A DNA stretch of 64,000 nucleotides. Origin: Gluconacetobacter entanii. Its GTDB lineage: Bacteria > Pseudomonadota > Alphaproteobacteria > Acetobacterales > Acetobacteraceae. The notes under the pieces are model-generated. The model worked only from the letters and a program-made list of their open reading frames with translations, did not search any database and was not told the origin of the DNA. Shown piece by piece: positions 55,874 through 64,000 of the stretch; positions within the stretch are counted from its first letter, which is position 1, and the number at the start of each line of letters is the position of its first letter. The translations under genes were made by a program, and so were the position numbers. The stretch is taken from positions 56,660 through 120,659 of the forward strand of contig NZ_NKUF01000005.1 in the NCBI RefSeq assembly GCF_003206495.1, written 5' to 3'.

Positions 55874-56077
55874 ATGGCAACCGGAAAAGTTAAGTGGTTC
55901 AACGCGACCAAGGGTTTTGGATTCATCATGCCTGACGATGGTGGCAAGGACGTGTTCGTGCACATCACCGCAGTGCAGGCCGCTGGCCTGCGTGGCCTGG
56001 ATGAGAACCAGGCCGTCAGCTACGACATCACGATGGAACGTGGCAAGGCGGCGGCAAGCAACCTCAAGCCGCTGTAA
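55874..56077 (+). CDS. Cold-shock protein (CspA family)
   Basis: A 67-residue single cold-shock domain. RNP1 (KGFGFI) and RNP2 (VFVHI) are intact, in [15 protein letters not shown] and [13 protein letters not shown]. It binds single-stranded RNA and DNA and loosens structure. The ATG at 55874 begins the canonical MATGKVKWF. An AGGAG lies 13 bases upstream. The in-frame upstream extension is leader, not protein. The gene converges on dinG with only 23 bases between the stops. Confidence 0.95.
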   Translation: MATGKVKWFNATKGFGFIMPDDGGKDVFVHITAVQAAGLRGLDENQAVSYDITMERGKAAASNLKPL

Positions 56078-56078
56078 G

Positions 56079-56099
56079 CCTTCGCAGGCTTGCCGAAGG
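56079..56099. terminator. Short hairpin between the cold-shock gene and dinG
   Basis: CCTTCG and CGAAGG form a 6-bp stem that fills the 23-base convergent gap. No T-tract is present, so bidirectional termination would need Rho or other help. Confidence 0.35.
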
Positions 56100-56100
56100 A

Positions 56101-59064
56101 TCACGGTGCTGGCGGGACGTCTGGCGTTCCGTCACCGGTTTGAAGAAACCGCGTGATCTCTCGCGCCGCATGGGCCAGTCCCATGCGGTGAACCGCGACC
56201 CCCGGCGGGAACGCGGACAGCAGGCGCGACGGGGTGCGCCGGTCCAGCAGGACGAAGACCCCACGATCCGTCTCGCTACGGATCAGCCTGCCAAAGGCCT
56301 GGCGCAGGCGCAGGCGCGCGATGCGGTCATCATACCGCGATGGCGCCCCACCCGACAGATGGATGCGTCGTTCGCGATGCAGGATATCGGGACGCGGCCA
56401 CGGCACCCGTTCAAACACAACCAGACGCAACGCCTGTCCGGGCACATCCACGCCGTCACGCATGGCGTCGGTCCCCAGCAGGCACGAATTATGTTCGCTG
56501 CGGAAGATGTCCACCAGCGTCGCATTGTCCATCGGATCGACATGCTGCGCATAAAGCGGAAGGCCCGCCATCTCCAGCGGTCCGGCAAGCCGCGCATGGA
56601 CATCGCGCAATCGTGATATCGCCGTGAACAGACCCAGCCCCCCACCGCCAGACGCCTCGAACAGGGTGCGATAGGCCCCGGCCAGTGAGGCCGGATCGTC
56701 ATGGGCGACATCGGTGATGATGAACGCACGGCTCTGCCTGCGGTAATCGAACGGACTGGCGAGCGAGGCGCGAAGTGCTGGCATCGGCAGGTGCGTCGCG
56801 CCCGACCGGGCTTCGGCCGCTTCCCATGCGCGTTCGGCCTCGTCCTCGTCCGTGGTGTCGTTTTCATCGCGCAGGGTTGCCGATGTCACCAGCAGCCCAT
56901 GCGCGGGCGCCGCCAGCACGGCGGAAAAGGGAATGGTCGGGTCCAGCCAGTGGCGGTACAGCCCCACGTCACGCTCGCCGGGTTTCTGGCCTTCGCGCCG
57001 GTCAAGGCGGATGAAGTCGATATATTGCGGCACCTGCCCCGGTTCGGCCACATGCTCCGTCCCCACGGCGCCCAGCATCGCGACCCAGCCATCCAGCCGC
57101 GCCAGCGCACGTTTGCGGATGGCGCGGATCGCGGCCTCGATGCGTTCGCGCGATGCACTGTCGAGTTGTTCCGCATCTTCCTCCAGCCGTTCCCCAAGCC
57201 GGTTGACCAGCGTGCGCAGCGGCGTGGACAGGCGCTCCAGCGCGCGGGCGAGCGTGCGTGCGGCTTCGACCAGTTCTTCGGGAACGGGATGGAGGTCACA
57301 TTCCACGGCACCGCGCCGGTGGGCATTCGGGCCGCCGTGCGTGCGCGCCAGCGCCTGCCGGCGCAGCAGCACCAGCAGGGCCTCGGTCGGGTTCGACAGG
57401 ACGGGTTCAGGTTCCACCACCATGGGGATCAGGTCGCCCTGTGGCGGCGGGATGTCGGGGTCTTCGGGCGGCTGGGGCTCCGGCGCGTCCGCATCGGCCA
57501 GGCGGGCGGACCATCCGGGGGCGGGCAGGGCGTGGGCAGCCATCAGCGCGGCATCCAGCGGGGTTTCAAGCTGCGGCATGCCAACCACAAGGTCATCAAG
57601 CCGCCGCTTCAGCCCGCGCGCGCGCGACCGCGCCCCTTCCGCCCCCAGCAGCCAGCGGCGCAGTTCGGCCGCCTCCAGCCCCGACAGTTCGGTGGAAAAC
57701 GCGCTGTCGGCGGCATCCATCAGGTGATGGCCTTCGTCAAAGACATAGCGCGTGGGGATATTGTCCTCATTGCCGGTTCCTGCCCCGTCGAGCGCGTGCC
57801 ATGCCGCCTGCGACATGACGAGGGCATGGTTTGCGATCACAAGGTCGGCCGTGCGGGCGCGGCGGATGGAATGTTCGACAAAGCAGCGCTGGTAATGCGG
57901 GCAGGCGCCATGGATGCATTCCCCCCGCCGGTCCGCGATTCCCGCCAGCAGGCCGCGCCCGAACAGGTCGCCAAACCACCCCGGCAGGTCGCCGCCCGCG
58001 ATGTCGCCATCGCCACTGGCCATTGCCCAGCGGGCGATCAGGCACAGCCCGATCATCGCCCCTGCCGCCTTGGGGCCGCGTGACAGGGCGATGTTGACCG
58101 ATTCCTCCATGTTGAGGAGGCACAGGTAATTTTCCCTCCCCTTGCGGATCACGACATGTTCGCGCCGCACGGCGGGTTCGGGATACAGCCGCGACAGTTC
58201 CGATTCGATCTGGCGCTGCAGGTGGCGGGTATAGGTGCTGATCCATACGGCGGCGTCATTGCGCCGGGCCCACACACTCGATGGCGCGATATAGCCCAGC
58301 GTCTTGCCCGTGCCGGTCCCGGCCTCGGCCAGGACCATGTGCGGCGCGCCCTGCTGCGCGCGCGGGGCGAAGGCGGCGGTGGCCACGTCCGCAAAATCCG
58401 CCTGTCCCGCACGGGTGCGCGCATTGGGGCCAAGGATCTCGGTCAGGCGGGCGCGGGCCTCCGCCGGGGTGACGGGATGCGGGCCGGGCGGCGGCCGGGG
58501 GGCGGTATCCTCCCACTTGGGCAGGGAGCGCCAGACGCGGATGGCATCATTGGGCTGGATCTGTTCGGCCGGGATTTCCGCCCCGACACGCAGCGCGTGG
58601 CACACGCTCTCCACCCAGGCCCAGCCCATCTGGCGCATCTTGAACGCCAGCGCCGCCATCATCGGGCCATGCGGGCCATCGTGCTGGCGCGCGATGCGTC
58701 CGAGCAGGTCGTCGGCCATGTCCAGCAGGAGGTCGGCCTCCGCACTTTCGATACGGGCGAGCGGGAAATCCAGCGCGCGGGCCAGTCCACGCACCGTAGG
58801 CGGCACGGTCCGCGCGGGCATGGCGAAGGCGAACAGTTCCAGCAGGTCCAGCCATGGCGTGGGCTGCCCCGGTGGCGGCAGGTCGAGGCGGCGCGCGGTG
58901 GCGGGCGCATGGATGACCACGGGCGCGGGCCAGTGCGCAAGTTCGCGCCGCACCTCGTCATGCGAAAGCGACAGGATCTCCCCGTCGGGCGTCAGGACCG
59001 AACAGGCGTCATGTCTGACGATCAGGGCAGGCGCGGTATCCGGCAGGGACGGTGGGGCTGTCAT
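56101..59064 (-). CDS. DinG/XPD-family ATP-dependent DNA helicase
   Basis: A 987-residue superfamily 2 helicase of the Rad3/XPD/DinG group. After an N-terminal region of about 200 residues with no clear family match come Walker A AEAGTGTGKT (about 245), the four Fe-S cysteines (one in GRENYLCLLN, three in ECIHGACPHYQRC), the DEGH Walker B (YVFDEGHHLMD, about 442) and motif VI QAFGRLIRSETDRG. It unwinds DNA 5' to 3' and may resolve R-loops or stalled forks. It is longer than E. coli DinG (about 716), with an N-terminal domain and a Pro/Glu-rich insert. The start is uncertain (59064, 59076 or GTG 59085); a 14-bp palindrome covers the last. Confidence 0.87.
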   Translation of the reverse strand: MTAPPSLPDTAPALIVRHDACSVLTPDGEILSLSHDEVRRELAHWPAPVVIHAPATARRLDLPPPGQPTPWLDLLELFAFAMPARTVPPTVRGLARALDFPLARIESAEADLLLDMADDLLGRIARQHDGPHGPMMAALAFKMRQMGWAWVESVCHALRVGAEIPAEQIQPNDAIRVWRSLPKWEDTAPRPPPGPHPVTPAEARARLTEILGPNARTRAGQADFADVATAAFAPRAQQGAPHMVLAEAGTGTGKTLGYIAPSSVWARRNDAAVWISTYTRHLQRQIESELSRLYPEPAVRREHVVIRKGRENYLCLLNMEESVNIALSRGPKAAGAMIGLCLIARWAMASGDGDIAGGDLPGWFGDLFGRGLLAGIADRRGECIHGACPHYQRCFVEHSIRRARTADLVIANHALVMSQAAWHALDGAGTGNEDNIPTRYVFDEGHHLMDAADSAFSTELSGLEAAELRRWLLGAEGARSRARGLKRRLDDLVVGMPQLETPLDAALMAAHALPAPGWSARLADADAPEPQPPEDPDIPPPQGDLIPMVVEPEPVLSNPTEALLVLLRRQALARTHGGPNAHRRGAVECDLHPVPEELVEAARTLARALERLSTPLRTLVNRLGERLEEDAEQLDSASRERIEAAIRAIRKRALARLDGWVAMLGAVGTEHVAEPGQVPQYIDFIRLDRREGQKPGERDVGLYRHWLDPTIPFSAVLAAPAHGLLVTSATLRDENDTTDEDEAERAWEAAEARSGATHLPMPALRASLASPFDYRRQSRAFIITDVAHDDPASLAGAYRTLFEASGGGGLGLFTAISRLRDVHARLAGPLEMAGLPLYAQHVDPMDNATLVDIFRSEHNSCLLGTDAMRDGVDVPGQALRLVVFERVPWPRPDILHRERRIHLSGGAPSRYDDRIARLRLRQAFGRLIRSETDRGVFVLLDRRTPSRLLSAFPPGVAVHRMGLAHAAREITRFLQTGDGTPDVPPAP

Positions 59065-59079
59065 GATCGTGAACATATA

Positions 59080-59093
59080 GGGCACATGTGCCC
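59080..59093. promoter_or_regulatory. 14-bp perfect palindrome between dinG and lysK
   Basis: GGGCACATGTGCCC lies at the start region of the helicase gene and 100 bases upstream of lysK. It is perfectly self-complementary and is a candidate operator for one or both genes; no known regulator was recognised. Confidence 0.4.
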
Positions 59094-59193
59094 CGATGTC
59101 GCCTGTTCCCTGTAACGGAAGTTATCTTTGGTGCCGATTATGGTGTAAGGTGATGATTGACCCGCCCTTCCGCAATTCATAGCTTTCGGCCCC

Positions 59194-60810
59194 ATGTCAG
59201 AACAGTATCGCATTCCCTCCTCCCCGCTGCCCAAGGCATGGCCTTTCGAGGAAGCCGCAAAACTCGCGGCCCATGTCGGCGACAGGCCCGTCAGCGCCGA
59301 ACGTCCCGTCCTGCTGGAAACGGGATACGGGCCATCGGGCCTGCCGCATATCGGCACGTTTGGCGAGGTCGCGCGCACGTCATGGGTCCGCCAGGCCTTT
59401 ACCGCCATCACGGGCAAGCCGACGCGCCTGCTGGCGTTTTCCGATGACATGGACGCTCTGCGCAAGGTGCCCGACAATGTCCCCAACCAGGACATGCTGC
59501 GCCAGTATATCGGCCGGCCACTGTCGCGCGTGCCCGACCCGTTCGGCACGCATGAATCGTTTGCCGCCCACAACAACGCCCGGCTTCAGGCCTTCCTCGA
59601 CAGTTTCGGCTTCGATTACGAATTCGCGTCCTCCACCGCCTATTACGAAGGGGGGCGTTTCGACGCGGCCCTGAAACGCGTGCTGGAGGTGCATGACGAG
59701 ATCGTGGCCGTCATCGCCCCCACGCTGGGGGCGGAACGGCGCGCCACCTATTCCCCCGTCCTGCCGATCCATCCGCGCACCGGGCAGGTGATGCAGGTGC
59801 GCATGGATGCGATCGACCCGGTCGCGGGCACCGTGCGCTGGACCGATGAGGACGGCGAGACGTTCGAGACCCCGGTGACCGGCGGCCATGCCAAGATGCA
59901 GTGGAAGGCCGACTGGGCCATGCGCTGGTATGCGCTGGGTGTCGATTACGAAATGTCGGGCAAGGACCTGATCGACAGCGTGCGCCTGTCGGGCAGGATC
60001 TGCCGCATCCTTGGCGGCCGCGCCCCGGCGGGCCTGACCTATGAACTGTTCCTTGATGAAAACGGGCAGAAGATTTCCAAGTCCAAGGGCAACGGCATTT
60101 CGGTGGAGGAATGGCTGCGCTATGCCCCGCCCGAAAGCCTGGGGCAGTATATGTTCAACGCCCCGCAGCGGGCGAAGCGCCTGTTTTTCGACGTGATCCC
60201 CAAGGCGACGGACGAATACCTCGCCAACGTGACGCGCGCGCTGGCGGCGCAGGAGGCGGATGACCCCGCGCTGTGGACCAACCCGGCATGGTTCATCCAT
60301 GCAGGCCACATCCCCGCCAATGCAGGCAGCCCGATCACGTTCGGCATGCTGCTCAACCTCGCCAGCGTGGCCAATGCCGAAACGCCGGACGTGCTGTGGA
60401 AATTCATCCAGCGCTATGACGCCGACGCCTCGCCCATGCGCGATCCGATGCTGGCGCGGCTGGTGGACCATGCGATCGTCTACTACGCCGATTTCGTGCG
60501 GCCGACGAAACATTACCGTGCGCCCGAGGGCAAGGAAACCGCCGCCCTGTCCGACCTGGCGGAGGCCCTGCGCGGGATGGATGCGGCCACCGCCACGCCC
60601 GACGATTTCCAGAACCTGGTGTTCGAGATCGGCAAGCGGCATGGCTTCGAGCCTCTGCGTAGCTGGTTTGGCTGCCTTTACGAAGTCCTGCTCGGGCAGA
60701 AGGAGGGGCCGCGTTTCGGGATTTTCATCGCCCTTTATGGCGCCAGCGAGACGGTCGCCCTGATCGAGGCGGCGCTGACCCGAAGCGCGTCGCAGGTCGC
60801 ACAATCGTAG
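59194..60810 (+). CDS. lysK: Lysyl-tRNA synthetase, class I
   Basis: Charges tRNA-Lys with lysine. It is the class I type, typical of archaea and Alphaproteobacteria, not the class II LysS. The HIGH motif reads PHIGTFGE (about residue 51) and KMSKS reads KISKSKGNG (about 293). The length, 538 residues, fits the family. It is divergent from dinG, and 55 bases downstream starts an mprF-like gene whose full-length relatives use Lys-tRNA as substrate. Confidence 0.96.
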   Translation: MSEQYRIPSSPLPKAWPFEEAAKLAAHVGDRPVSAERPVLLETGYGPSGLPHIGTFGEVARTSWVRQAFTAITGKPTRLLAFSDDMDALRKVPDNVPNQDMLRQYIGRPLSRVPDPFGTHESFAAHNNARLQAFLDSFGFDYEFASSTAYYEGGRFDAALKRVLEVHDEIVAVIAPTLGAERRATYSPVLPIHPRTGQVMQVRMDAIDPVAGTVRWTDEDGETFETPVTGGHAKMQWKADWAMRWYALGVDYEMSGKDLIDSVRLSGRICRILGGRAPAGLTYELFLDENGQKISKSKGNGISVEEWLRYAPPESLGQYMFNAPQRAKRLFFDVIPKATDEYLANVTRALAAQEADDPALWTNPAWFIHAGHIPANAGSPITFGMLLNLASVANAETPDVLWKFIQRYDADASPMRDPMLARLVDHAIVYYADFVRPTKHYRAPEGKETAALSDLAEALRGMDAATATPDDFQNLVFEIGKRHGFEPLRSWFGCLYEVLLGQKEGPRFGIFIALYGASETVALIEAALTRSASQVAQS

Positions 60811-60865
60811 GCGTGGCAGAGATTGCACGTGCGATGACTTCGCGTCCGATGGGACCGTATTTTCC

Positions 60866-62941
60866 GTGACGCCCGGCCTGCCCCCGTCACGCCAGCCCGG
60901 ATCGTCCCCCGCCGCCGGGGGGAAGGAGGTGACTGGACTGCGCAGGTGGCTGCGGCACCTTCCCCATGCCATGGGGCTGGTGCTGATGGTTGCCGCCATC
61001 ATCGTCGTGCAGCGGGAGATGCGCCACCTGCACTGGGCGGATATCCGTCACGCGCTGGCGGGAATTCCGGCCGCCACCCTGTGGGCGGGGGCGGGGATGA
61101 CCGTCCTGTCCTATGTCGTGCTGTCTTTCTATGACTGGCTGGCGGTACGCCAGATCGGGCGCACGATGCCGTTCCGGCGCACCGCCTTTGCGGCGTTCTG
61201 TTCCTATGTCCTGTCGCACAACCTTGGCTTTTCGGCCATCTCCGGGGCTGCGGTGCGGTTTCGCCTGTATGGCAACTGGGGCCTGCGCCCGCTGGAGGTG
61301 GCGCAGATCATCGCATTCTGCTCCGCCACCTACCTGCTTGGTGCGGCGGTGCTGATCGGTGGTGTCCTGCTGTGGGAACCTGAAATGGTGCCGGTGGTGG
61401 GCGCGCGGGTGCCGCACCTGCTGCTGGAGGGGGTGGGCCTGCTGCTGTGGGGTGGGGTTGCGCTCTATATCCTGCTGGGCCGTCGCCTGAACGAGGTGAC
61501 GCTGTGGCGGTGGACCATCACGTTCCCGTCCTCCTCCATGGCGGTGGCGCAGACGGTGGTTTCGGCGGCGGAGGTCGCGGCGACGGCGGCCATTGCCTAC
61601 ATCTTCCTCCCCGATGCGCCGGGCCTGGGCTATGGCGTGTTCCTTGCGATCTACATCGCGTCCTATACCGCAGGGCTGGTCGCCAGCGTCCCGGGGGGGC
61701 TGGGTGTCTTTGACGGGGCGATGATGCTTGCGCTGGGCAGTTACATGCCAAGCACCAGCATCATTACCGCCATCCTGATTTTCCGGCTGTTCTACTACAT
61801 CATCCCTCTGTTCCTTGCGGGGGTGATGTTCGCGGGGCATGAACTGTTCCTGCGCGGGGATGCGGTGCTGCTGTCGCGCAAGGCGGGGAAGGACAGTCCC
61901 GCGCGCGGGCCGCGCACCGCCCGGCCAAGTGTCGTGATCCGCGAAAGCGAGGCGGATTTTTCCGTTGCCGTGGCCACCGGCGCGGTCTCGCTGTGCGGTG
62001 GGGTGCTGATCGCGCTGACCATCCTCGACCCCGAAACGTGGGACAATGCCGCAGGCAGGCTGCATACGCTGTTCGGCATGGCGGGGGATTACCTGCTGTC
62101 GCTGATTGGTGTCGCGCTGATCGGGCTGGCCATCGGCCTGTCGCAGCGCGTGACGCTGGCGTGGAAGGTCACGCTGGGCCTGCTGGCGGCGGCGGCGGGA
62201 CTGACGCTGCTGCGGGGATCGCCCCTTGTCATCCCGGCCCTGATGGCGCTGGTGGCGATCCTGATCGCGCCGTTCCGCAATTCCTATTACCGCCATGCCA
62301 GGGTGCTGAGCGAACCGCTCTCCTTTCCCACGATCATGTCGCTGCTGCTGCTGATCGCCTGCGTGATCGTGCTGGCCTGTGCGGGGCCGCATGATGCGCT
62401 GGGTGGAAGCTGGTGGGAGATCATGCTGTTCGCGTCCTCCTCCGGCGTCGGGCGCTGGACGATGGGGCTGGCGGTCATGCTGTGGCTGCTGATGATCATG
62501 CGCCTGATCCGGCCCGGCCGCATCGCCATCATGCCATGGGATGGCGAGGGGCAGGCGCAGTACCACATGCTTGACCATGCCGTTGACGCGGTGGGTGTCG
62601 CGTGGATGCCCTCTGGCCTGATCGTGGGCGCGCGGGGGCAGGCGCTGCTGCCGTTCGTGCGGCGCGGGACGTTCCTGATCGGGCTGGGCGATCCCGCCGG
62701 CAATGCGGAGGACTGCGTCTCCGCCATCTGGTGGCTGCGTGACCTTGCGGTGCAGGAGGGACGCCAGCCTGCCTTCTGGTGCGTGGGGTCGATGTTCCTG
62801 TCGGTTTACAATGACCTCGGCCTGACGGCATGGCCGCTGCCTGGTCCGGCGCAGGAAGCCCATTCCCCCGGGGTGGAGACATTCTATCTGTGTGCACGTC
62901 CGACGGATGCGCGCCTTTTGCAATCGCTCATGCACAACTAG
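60866..62941 (+). CDS. MprF-like membrane protein with truncated synthase domain
   Basis: A 691-residue polytopic protein. The N-terminal third (about residues 30-335) is the flippase-type domain of MprF/YbhN (YDWLAVRQIGRTMPFRRTAFAAF, SVPGGLGVFDGAMMLAL). A second membrane block follows (about 365-550). The soluble end (about 550-691) matches only the first half of the aminoacyl-phosphatidylglycerol synthase region (FVRRGTFLIGLGDPAGNAEDCVSAIWWLRDLA), then stops. Full MprF is about 840 residues and has a second GNAT half that carries out transfer. No continuation lies in the 100 bases before marC. It may be a lipid flippase or membrane scaffold without synthase activity, or need a partner. Confidence 0.85.
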   Translation: MTPGLPPSRQPGSSPAAGGKEVTGLRRWLRHLPHAMGLVLMVAAIIVVQREMRHLHWADIRHALAGIPAATLWAGAGMTVLSYVVLSFYDWLAVRQIGRTMPFRRTAFAAFCSYVLSHNLGFSAISGAAVRFRLYGNWGLRPLEVAQIIAFCSATYLLGAAVLIGGVLLWEPEMVPVVGARVPHLLLEGVGLLLWGGVALYILLGRRLNEVTLWRWTITFPSSSMAVAQTVVSAAEVAATAAIAYIFLPDAPGLGYGVFLAIYIASYTAGLVASVPGGLGVFDGAMMLALGSYMPSTSIITAILIFRLFYYIIPLFLAGVMFAGHELFLRGDAVLLSRKAGKDSPARGPRTARPSVVIRESEADFSVAVATGAVSLCGGVLIALTILDPETWDNAAGRLHTLFGMAGDYLLSLIGVALIGLAIGLSQRVTLAWKVTLGLLAAAAGLTLLRGSPLVIPALMALVAILIAPFRNSYYRHARVLSEPLSFPTIMSLLLLIACVIVLACAGPHDALGGSWWEIMLFASSSGVGRWTMGLAVMLWLLMIMRLIRPGRIAIMPWDGEGQAQYHMLDHAVDAVGVAWMPSGLIVGARGQALLPFVRRGTFLIGLGDPAGNAEDCVSAIWWLRDLAVQEGRQPAFWCVGSMFLSVYNDLGLTAWPLPGPAQEAHSPGVETFYLCARPTDARLLQSLMHN

Positions 62942-63044
62942 GGGTGGATATGGCGTGGATCAGCGGATAAAGGCATGTCTGTGAACGCGAAGACCGTTTC
63001 CCCCCGTGCATGACGGTAGTCCAGCCCGAGAAAAGGCATGAAGT

Positions 63045-63782
63045 GTGGCCGTTTCCCATGATGTTCTGAGTCATCTGAGCGTGCCCATTGGCCTGACCAG
63101 TGCGTCGGGCGCGTTCCTGATGGCGTTCCCGGCCCTGTTTTCCATCGTCAATCCGCTGGGTGCGGCGCTGATCTTCGCGCAGGTCACGGCAGGGCGCAGC
63201 AGGGCTGAATGTGTGGCGCTGGCGCGGACCGTGGCGTTCTATTCCGCCATGCTGATGATCGCCTCCATCTGGATGGGCGGGACGATCCTGTCCTTCTTCG
63301 GCATTACGATCGACGCGCTGCGCATCGCGGGTGGCCTGGTGGTGGCGGTGCGGGCGTGGTCGCTGTTGCAGGCGCCCGAAACCGAGGAGGCGCGCAAGCA
63401 GGCACAGGCCAGTCAGGGCGGCCTGAGCGCCACGCGGACCAACGGGATGGAACTGGCGTTCTTTCCGCTGACGATGCCCTTTACCGTCGGGCCGGGCACC
63501 ATTGCCGTGGCCATTGCGCTGAGTTCCGAAGGATCGACCGGCGTCAGCACGGTTATGTTCTATGGCATCCTGTCCGCCGCGGCGCTGGCGGTGGCGTGCA
63601 TCATCTGGATCGCCTATGCCTATGCCGAGCAGTTGATGAAGCTGCTGGGGACGACCGGGACGCGCATTGTCTCACGCCTTGTGGCGCTGATCCTGCTGTC
63701 GATCGGGGTGCAGATCCTGATTTCGGGCGTGCAGGGGGTCGTCATGTCGATGGCGCGCAATGTCGTGCAACTGACGCACTGA
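63045..63782 (+). CDS. MarC family integral membrane protein
   Basis: A 245-residue protein with about six hydrophobic segments and the MarC signatures FSIVNPLGAALIFAQVT near the N-terminus and FFPLTMPFTVGPGTIAVAIALS in the middle. MarC was once linked to multiple antibiotic resistance, but that role was withdrawn and its function is open. The start is GTG 63045 with AAAGG 8 bases upstream; ATG is not available nearby. The gene ends just before the broken repeat copy and the IS. Confidence 0.88.
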   Translation: MAVSHDVLSHLSVPIGLTSASGAFLMAFPALFSIVNPLGAALIFAQVTAGRSRAECVALARTVAFYSAMLMIASIWMGGTILSFFGITIDALRIAGGLVVAVRAWSLLQAPETEEARKQAQASQGGLSATRTNGMELAFFPLTMPFTVGPGTIAVAIALSSEGSTGVSTVMFYGILSAAALAVACIIWIAYAYAEQLMKLLGTTGTRIVSRLVALILLSIGVQILISGVQGVVMSMARNVVQLTH

Positions 63783-63796
63783 CAAAAACAGGGAAT

Positions 63797-63822
63797 AAAA
63801 ATTTCTAGTGAAGCTTTTTCCA
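63797..63822. repeat. Nested-palindrome repeat, copy 4 (interrupted by IS)
   Basis: The first 26 bases match the left part of copy 1 (AAAATTTCTAGTGAAGC then TTTTTCCA). Identity stops exactly where the IS begins. The rest of the copy is expected on the far side of the IS, beyond the window. Confidence 0.7.
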
Positions 63823-64000
63823 GGGCCTGTTGGGAATTATGCTTTTTTCAAGCATCTGCATATGATTCAAAGCCTGTATGGATCGCTTCGTACTGACAGA
63901 CGCCCAATGGGCGAAAATGGAACCGCTGTGCCTTGGCAAGAAAACAGATCGCGGGCGCAGCGGGCAGGACAACCGTCTTTTCATCGAGGCAGTCTTATGG
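63823..64000 (+). mobile_element. IS5-family insertion sequence, left end (cut by window)
   Basis: The element starts with GGGCCTGTTGGGAATTATGC, taken as the terminal inverted repeat because it begins where repeat copy 4 is broken. It carries the beginning of a transposase gene. The right end lies outside the window, so size and target duplication cannot be checked. Confidence 0.75.
63878..64000 (+). CDS. IS5-family transposase, N-terminal fragment
   Basis: The first 41 codons of a transposase, open to the window edge. The opening MDRFVLTDAQWAKMEPLCLG, followed by an RxGxDNRLFIEAVLW-type segment, is characteristic of the DUF4096 N-terminal domain of IS5 (IS1031/IS427-like) transposases that are abundant in acetic acid bacteria. 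The catalytic DDE region is beyond the window, so its activity is unknown. Confidence 0.8.
   Translation, partial: MDRFVLTDAQWAKMEPLCLGKKTDRGRSGQDNRLFIEAVLW

Noticed and set aside
60887..62935. 682-codon minus-strand ORF opposite the MprF-like gene
   Set aside because: Gln/Arg/His-rich shadow of a membrane-protein gene.

Overview
The window is a 64 kb stretch of GC-rich bacterial chromosome. It is dense in housekeeping genes and reads as an acetic acid bacterium (Alphaproteobacteria, Acetobacteraceae, probably Komagataeibacter or Gluconacetobacter). That placement is inferred from protein character (class I LysRS, secB/Tim44/mltA/smr neighbourhood, pmtA, ctaB-coxF, a YhjA-like tri-heme peroxidase) and from the repeat and IS type. 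It was not confirmed by any search. No phage, plasmid or CRISPR region is visible; the only mobile element is an IS cut off by the right edge.

Layout, left to right. 1-500: a tRNA-Leu(CAG) on the minus strand with its own promoter. 0.5-19.7 kb, all plus strand: an NDUFA9-like dehydrogenase, the glutamate synthase pair gltD-gltB, oligoendopeptidase F, an ABC1/UbiB kinase-like protein, uvrB, an aldose epimerase overlapping greB, gshB, pmtA, and a respiratory cluster made of an unusual heme-copper oxidase subunit I homologue, ctaB and a 46-residue CoxF-like protein. 19.9-28 kb, minus strand: a Tim44-domain protein, pmbA, an M16 peptidase, thrC, a Yellow/MRJP-type beta-propeller and an M32 carboxypeptidase. 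28-30 kb, plus: a TPR/glycosyltransferase-like protein. 30-40 kb, minus: tsaD, gpsA, gpx, murJ, mutS, glnD. 40-42 kb: hemC-hemD. 42-48 kb: secB divergent from timA, mltA, an orphan DNA methyltransferase, the peroxidase and smr. 48-53 kb: a periplasmic binding protein and hemF (minus), petC-mtnP (plus), a dienelactone hydrolase (minus). 53-56 kb: groES-groEL under a CIRCE element, then a cold-shock gene. 56-64 kb: a DinG-type helicase (minus), lysK, a truncated mprF and marC (plus), then the IS.

The most striking theme is respiratory. The subunit I homologue at 17.2 kb keeps the fold and both low-spin heme ligands but appears to have lost the binuclear-centre ligands. It sits with heme O synthase and CoxF and has no subunit II or III. 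A cytochrome c1 gene (50.6 kb) stands without petA and petB, and a tri-heme (probably quinol-oxidising) peroxidase is present. Together these suggest a lineage that dismantled its cytochrome c oxidase branch while keeping some parts, perhaps with new roles.

Other points of interest: a nested-palindrome repeat of about 81 bp, present three times intact in convergent gene junctions and once broken by the IS; lysK next to an MprF-like protein that lacks the second half of its synthase domain; mutually exclusive hairpins in the cold-shock leader; and three tandem 14-bp repeats in front of gltD.
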